A DNA stretch of 64,000 bases from Silvania confinis (GTDB lineage: Bacteria; Pseudomonadota; Gammaproteobacteria; Enterobacterales; Enterobacteriaceae): contig NZ_JAMGZJ010000074.1 in NCBI RefSeq assembly GCF_025564085.1, forward strand, positions 124,001 through 188,000, in the 5' to 3' direction. Of the stretch, positions 60,006-64,000 are shown piece after piece; the stretch's first letter is position 1; the number at the start of each line of letters is the position of its first letter. The notes beneath the pieces were generated by a model. It was not told the DNA's origin. It made no database searches and worked only from the letters and a program-made list of their open reading frames with translations. The position numbers and the translations under genes are program-made.

Positions 60006-60037
60006 CGCCGGGGAAGGGGAAGGTCAACTCCCCGGCG
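60006..60037 (-). terminator. Terminator of purEK
   Basis: CGCCGGGG and CCCCGGCG pair across a 16-base purine-rich loop just after the purK stop. Confidence 0.6.
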
Positions 60038-60044
60038 CTGAGGC

Positions 60045-61112
60045 TTAACGCAGGGTCGATTGCGCCCAGGCGATGCCGCTGGCGTATTCCGCTGGCAGCA
60101 GGGGAACGAGGGCGTCGAGGGCGGCGCTCAGTCGTGCAACGTCGGTATCGTTCAGGTTCAGGTGTCCGACCTTGCGGCCCGGACGCACCTCTTTGTCGTA
60201 CCAGTGCAGATGCACCAGCGGCTGCGACAGCCAGGCGTCGTTCAGATCGGTGCCGATCAGGTTGATCATCACCGACGGGCTGTTGACCACCGGCTGCGGC
60301 AGCGGCAGGCCGGTAATGGCCCGCAGATGCAGCTCAAACTGGCTGATGGAGGCCCCGTTTTGCGTCCAGTGACCGCTGTTGTGCACGCGCGGGGCCAGCT
60401 CGTTGATCAGCAGGCCTTCCGGGGTGACAAAGCACTCCATCGCCATCACGCCGACATAGCCCAGCTCCTGCATGATTGCTGACAGCATGCTTTCGGCCTG
60501 CGCCTGCTGCTGCGCATCTGCCTGCGGGAAGGCTACGCTGGTGCGCAGAATACCGTCCTGGTGCAGGTTGTGGGTCAGAGGATAAAACACGGTGCTGCCG
60601 TCGTGGGCGCGGGCGCCGACCAGCGACACTTCGCCGCTGAAGTTAATGCCCTGCTCAACGATGCACTCGCCGTAGCATTCGTCCGGCAGCTGATCGGTTT
60701 CAGTGGCGCGCAGACGCCACTGACCGCGGCCGTCGTAGCCGCCGACGCGGCGTTTGACGATCGCCAGTTCACCCAGGGTGTCGAACACGCCTGCCCACTG
60801 TGATTTCTCGGTCAGCAGCTGCCACGGGGCGGTGGCAAGGCTCAGATCGTCGAACAGCTGTTTTTGCGTCAGACGGTCGGCGATTATCGGGAATACGTCG
60901 CGGTTAACGAACGCGTTATGGCGCGCCAGCTCGCGGGTTAAGGCGGTCTCTGGCCAGCGCTCAATCTCGGCGGTAATTACGCTTTGCTGGAACGGAACGG
61001 ATTCGGGTTCATCGTCCAGCCCGACCGGCCAGACGGTAATGCCCAGCGGCTCACCGGCCTGACGCAGCATGCGGCCTAACTGACCGTTGCCGAGGACGCA
61101 AACCTGCTTCAT
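60045..61112 (-). CDS. purK: N5-carboxyaminoimidazole ribonucleotide synthase PurK
   Basis: The 355-residue ATP-grasp enzyme equals E. coli PurK in length and carboxylates AIR at the expense of ATP in purine synthesis. The start [20 protein letters not shown], the ATP-grasp [16 protein letters not shown] and [25 protein letters not shown] are intact. It overlaps purE by 4 bases (ATGA-type), the standard purEK operon. Confidence 0.97.
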   Translation of the reverse strand: MKQVCVLGNGQLGRMLRQAGEPLGITVWPVGLDDEPESVPFQQSVITAEIERWPETALTRELARHNAFVNRDVFPIIADRLTQKQLFDDLSLATAPWQLLTEKSQWAGVFDTLGELAIVKRRVGGYDGRGQWRLRATETDQLPDECYGECIVEQGINFSGEVSLVGARAHDGSTVFYPLTHNLHQDGILRTSVAFPQADAQQQAQAESMLSAIMQELGYVGVMAMECFVTPEGLLINELAPRVHNSGHWTQNGASISQFELHLRAITGLPLPQPVVNSPSVMINLIGTDLNDAWLSQPLVHLHWYDKEVRPGRKVGHLNLNDTDVARLSAALDALVPLLPAEYASGIAWAQSTLR

Positions 61113-61618
61113 GCCGCACCTCGCGGGTCTGGATTCTCCAGCACCTCATCGGTTTGGGCTGCGCGGAACGCAACCAGGCGCTGATGCAGCGCTTGATCGT
61201 GGGTCGCCAGAATTTGTGCGGCCAGCAGGGCGGCATTGGCGGCACCCGCTTTACCGATCGCCAGTGTACCCACCGGAATGCCGCGTGGCATCTGCACGAT
61301 AGAGTAGAGACTGTCGACGCCGCTCAGGGCTGCGCTTTGCACCGGTACGCCGAGCACCGGGACCAGCGTTTTGGCGGCAATCATGCCAGGCAGATGCGCG
61401 GCCCCGCCGGCACCGGCAATAATCACCTGATAGCCGTTCTCTTCTGCACTTTCGGCGAAGCTGAACAGTTTATCGGGGGTGCGGTGTGCGGAGACCACTT
61501 CAACGTGGTGTGGAACATGCAGGATTTCGAAGATTTCGGTGGCAAACTGCATGGTAGCCCAGTCGCTTTTGGACCCCATCACGATGGCGACACGCGCCGG
61601 ATTATTGCTGGAAGACAT
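61109..61618 (-). CDS. purE: N5-carboxyaminoimidazole ribonucleotide mutase PurE
   Basis: The 169-residue enzyme equals E. coli PurE in length and moves the carboxyl group to carbon 4 of the imidazole ring. It shows [17 protein letters not shown], the catalytic histidine in [25 protein letters not shown] and GVPVQS. The ATG at 61618 ([10 protein letters not shown]) is the family start. A PurR operator lies 69 bases upstream. Confidence 0.97.
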   Translation of the reverse strand: MSSSNNPARVAIVMGSKSDWATMQFATEIFEILHVPHHVEVVSAHRTPDKLFSFAESAEENGYQVIIAGAGGAAHLPGMIAAKTLVPVLGVPVQSAALSGVDSLYSIVQMPRGIPVGTLAIGKAGAANAALLAAQILATHDQALHQRLVAFRAAQTDEVLENPDPRGAA

Positions 61619-61686
61619 GCGGCTAAAAACTCCTGTGAGGCACAATTCTCGGCTTTTGAGGCCACAGAGAATAGCACGATCCTCAG

Positions 61687-61704
61687 GCAAGGAAAACGGT
61701 TGCG
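61687..61704. promoter_or_regulatory. PurR operator of purEK
   Basis: On the minus strand CGCAACCGTTTTCCTTGC matches the E. coli purEK operator and the PurR consensus (CGCAAACGTTTNC type), with the central CG flanked by complementary arms. Confidence 0.88.
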
Positions 61705-61736
61705 CGGCTAAAGTTGCGGCAAAAAGCGGGGATTAT

Positions 61737-62459
61737 TTAAAACGGAAAGGCGATAAGTTCGATGCCTTCCGGCGAGACTTTTACCATTGAACCCTGCTCA
61801 TGCCAGGCACCCAATACCACGCGCTGGGCGGGTTCACCGTTGGCGGTGAGCGGATGCATATCCGGGCGATGAGTATGGCCGTGGATCAGCCACTGTACGC
61901 GGTGTTTTTCCATCATCTGGACCACCGCCTGCGGATTAACGTCCATGATGGTCATCGATTTACTGCTGTTCGCGGCTTTGCTGCCCGCACGCATTTTGGC
62001 GGCGATGCGGCTACGAATAAACAGCGGCAGGGCCAGAAACAGGGTCTGGATCCAGGGGGTATGCACTTTGGCGCGAAACGCAAGATAACCGGTGTCGTCG
62101 GTGCAGAGCGTGTCGCCATGCATGATCAACATCCTGCGGCCGTACAGGTCGAGAACAGTCTCTTCCGCCAGCAGGGTCATGCCGCATTCGCGGGCAAAAC
62201 GCTTGCCGATCAGAAAGTCACGGTTACCGTGGATAAAGAAGCAGGGGACGCCAGCATTGACCAGGGCGTTGATCGCGTATGCTATTTCGCGGTGTAGCGG
62301 GTTGGGATCGTCATCGCCAATCCAGGCTTCGAACAGATCGCCGAGGATGTACAGGGCGTCGGCGTGACGCGCTTCACCCTGTAAAAAACGCAGAAAACCG
62401 GCGGTGATCGCCGGTTCTTCTGTTTGCAGATGCAGATCTGCAATAAAGAGTGTCGCCAC
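61737..62459 (-). CDS. lpxH: UDP-2,3-diacylglucosamine hydrolase LpxH
   Basis: The 240-residue enzyme equals E. coli LpxH in length and makes lipid X in lipid A synthesis at the inner membrane. Metallophosphoesterase motifs are [27 protein letters not shown] and HGHTHRPD. The start is GTG at 62459, three bases after the ppiB stop, as in E. coli (Met-Ala-Thr-Leu-Phe), so its ribosome site lies inside ppiB and the two are coupled. Confidence 0.96.
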   Translation of the reverse strand: MATLFIADLHLQTEEPAITAGFLRFLQGEARHADALYILGDLFEAWIGDDDPNPLHREIAYAINALVNAGVPCFFIHGNRDFLIGKRFARECGMTLLAEETVLDLYGRRMLIMHGDTLCTDDTGYLAFRAKVHTPWIQTLFLALPLFIRSRIAAKMRAGSKAANSSKSMTIMDVNPQAVVQMMEKHRVQWLIHGHTHRPDMHPLTANGEPAQRVVLGAWHEQGSMVKVSPEGIELIAFPF

Positions 62460-62462
62460 CAA

Positions 62463-62957
62463 TTACTCGCTGACGGTCACGCTTGTGATCACAACGTCTT
62501 CTTTAGGAACGTCCTGATGCATACCGCTGCGGCCAGTGGAGACGCCTTTGATCTTCTCGACCACGTCCATACCGTCAGCCACTTCTGCGAATACGCAGTA
62601 GCCCCAACCCTGCAGGTTTTCACCGGAGAAGTTCAGGAAGTCGTTGTCAGCCACGTTGATGAAGAACTGGGCAGTTGCTGAGTGTGGTGCCTGAGTACGG
62701 GCCATTGCCAGCGTACCGCGGGTGTTTTTCAGACCGTTGTTGGCTTCGTTTTTGATCGCTGCTTTGGTCTCTTTCTGGTTCATACCAGGTTCAAAACCGC
62801 CGCCCTGGATCATAAAGCCGTTAATAACACGGTGGAAAATGGTGTTGTCGTAGAAACCTTCGCGGCAGTAGTCCAGGAAGTTTTTAACTGTTTCAGGCGC
62901 TTTATCATCAAAGGTATTGATGACGATATCGCCATGATTAGTGTGGAAAGTAACCAT
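62463..62957 (-). CDS. ppiB: Cytosolic peptidyl-prolyl cis-trans isomerase B
   Basis: The 164-residue cyclophilin equals E. coli PpiB in length. The catalytic core reads [18 protein letters not shown] with the active-site arginine, then [24 protein letters not shown] and the [19 protein letters not shown] end. It has no signal peptide, so it is the cytosolic form. It is divergent from cysS and followed by lpxH. Confidence 0.97.
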   Translation of the reverse strand: MVTFHTNHGDIVINTFDDKAPETVKNFLDYCREGFYDNTIFHRVINGFMIQGGGFEPGMNQKETKAAIKNEANNGLKNTRGTLAMARTQAPHSATAQFFINVADNDFLNFSGENLQGWGYCVFAEVADGMDVVEKIKGVSTGRSGMHQDVPKEDVVITSVTVSE

Positions 62958-63128
62958 TTTTGCATCCTGTTCCGTTTTAGTGGTGCTTCGACCCCGTGGG
63001 GGGCCACAATAAGCGCTTGTTATAGCATAACCTCACGGCGCGATCACCTTGCATTGTGCGCCGCTTCGCGTTTGAATTAGTGTAGAATACGCCGTTTTCG
63101 TCCACACACGTCTCACATGGAATCTTCG

Positions 63129-64000
63129 ATGTTAAAAATCTTCAATACCCTGACGCGCCAAAAAGAGGAATTCAAACCTATTCATGCCGGGGAAGTCGGC
63201 ATGTACGTGTGTGGTATTACCGTTTACGATCTCTGTCATATCGGCCATGGTCGTACCTTCGTCTCCTTTGACGTGGTCTCCCGCTATTTGCGCTTCCTCG
63301 GGTACAACCTTAAGTATGTACGCAATATCACCGATATCGACGATAAAATTATCAAACGCGCCAATGAAAACGGCGAAAACTTCGTCGATTTAGTCGACCG
63401 GATGATCGCTGAAATGCACCGCGATTTTGACGCGCTGAACATTCTGCGCCCGGATCTGGAGCCGCGTGCAACGCACCACATTCCGGAAATCATTGAAATC
63501 ACCGAGCAGCTGATCGCCAAAGGTCACGCCTATGTAGCCGACAACGGCGACGTGATGTTCGACGTGCCGACCGATCCGCACTACGGTCAGCTCTCCCGTC
63601 AGGATCTGGATCAGCTACAGGCCGGTGCCCGCGTTGATGTGGTGGACGTGAAGCGCAACCCGATGGATTTTGTGCTGTGGAAGATGTCGAAAGCCGGTGA
63701 ACCGAGCTGGCCATCGCCGTGGGGCGAAGGGCGTCCGGGCTGGCACATTGAATGTTCGGCCATGAACTGCAAACAGCTGGGCAATCACTTCGATATTCAT
63801 GGCGGCGGTTCAGACCTGATGTTCCCGCACCATGAAAACGAAATCGCCCAGTCCACCTGCGCGCACGACGGTGAATACGTCAACGTCTGGATGCACTCCG
63901 GGATGGTGATGATTGACCGCGAGAAGATGTCAAAATCGCTGGGCAACTTCTTTACCGTGCGCGACGTGCTGAAATACTACGACGCTGAAACCATCCGCTA
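63129..64000 (+). CDS. cysS: Cysteinyl-tRNA synthetase, 3' end cut off by the window
   Basis: The frame is open from ATG 63129 to the window end, 290 codons plus two bases, against 461 residues in E. coli. The start gives the family sequence [15 protein letters not shown]; an ATG at 63117 in the same frame would add four residues. The zinc cysteine and signature [18 protein letters not shown] contain the HIGH motif. [15 protein letters not shown] and [19 protein letters not shown] carry the further zinc ligands, and the KMSKS loop [12 protein letters not shown] is present near 63925. It charges tRNA-Cys. The anticodon-binding domain lies beyond the window. Confidence 0.97.
   Translation, partial: MLKIFNTLTRQKEEFKPIHAGEVGMYVCGITVYDLCHIGHGRTFVSFDVVSRYLRFLGYNLKYVRNITDIDDKIIKRANENGENFVDLVDRMIAEMHRDFDALNILRPDLEPRATHHIPEIIEITEQLIAKGHAYVADNGDVMFDVPTDPHYGQLSRQDLDQLQAGARVDVVDVKRNPMDFVLWKMSKAGEPSWPSPWGEGRPGWHIECSAMNCKQLGNHFDIHGGGSDLMFPHHENEIAQSTCAHDGEYVNVWMHSGMVMIDREKMSKSLGNFFTVRDVLKYYDAETIR

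Overview
The window is a stretch of enterobacterial chromosome. It carries no plasmid or phage genes. Gene order and protein sequences follow the Escherichia coli glnK-amtB to cysS segment almost step by step: acrRAB, mscK-priC, apt-dnaX-ybaB-recR-htpG-adk-hemH-gsk, ushA, copA-cueR, tesA-ybbAP and purEK-lpxH-ppiB-cysS. The divergence from E. coli, the GC-rich coding sequence and the accessory content suggest an Enterobacter-like member of the Enterobacteriaceae. The genus is an inference.

Layout. 1-4000: end of glnK, amtB, tesB, ybaY, atl and the 4.5S RNA gene ffs. 4000-11400: an accessory block with a two-gene small-protein unit, a MocR-type regulator divergent from a YczE-like membrane protein, and a lac locus made only of lacI and lacZ. 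11400-15600: ybaA, pdeB, a Zur-box-controlled spare ribosomal protein L36 gene, ylaC, and hha-tomB. 15600-24950: the AcrAB efflux pump with its repressor, the mechanosensitive channel MscK, rmoA (ybaM) and priC. 24950-34300: ybaN, apt, dnaX with its programmed frameshift site, ybaB-recR, htpG with a sigma-32 promoter, adk, hemH and gsk; aes is missing between the last two. 34400-45600: ybaL, fsr, ushA, ybaK, the small RNA chiX, ybaP, copA/cueR, and qmcA-ybbJ. 45700-49350: a second accessory block where E. coli has fetAB. It holds an unrecognised 284-residue protein and a trimeric-autotransporter-like adhesin with eight 69-bp repeats. 49365-54770: cnoX, ybbO, tesA and ybbAP. 54950-58900: a third accessory block, at the place of rhsD in E. 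coli, with a porin and a MetNIQ-like ABC importer. 58900-64000: mnmH, purK-purE, lpxH, ppiB and the start of cysS; the allantoin genes that lie here in E. coli are absent.

Genes that work together: GlnK gates AmtB; AcrR represses acrAB, whose promoter also has a Mar/Sox/Rob-like box; CueR drives copA; LacI has two copies of the same 18-bp operator, one before lacI and one before lacZ, and the lacZ promoter copies the E. coli lac spacing; Hha acts with TomB; YbaB-RecR and DnaX belong to DNA replication and repair; PurE-PurK sit behind a PurR box.

The least explained parts are the 4269-4735 small-gene pair, the 45718-46572 orphan with its palindrome-bearing promoter, the repeat-bearing adhesin, and a base change in the most conserved loop of the 4.5S RNA. 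No tRNA, rRNA, insertion sequence or CRISPR array was seen.
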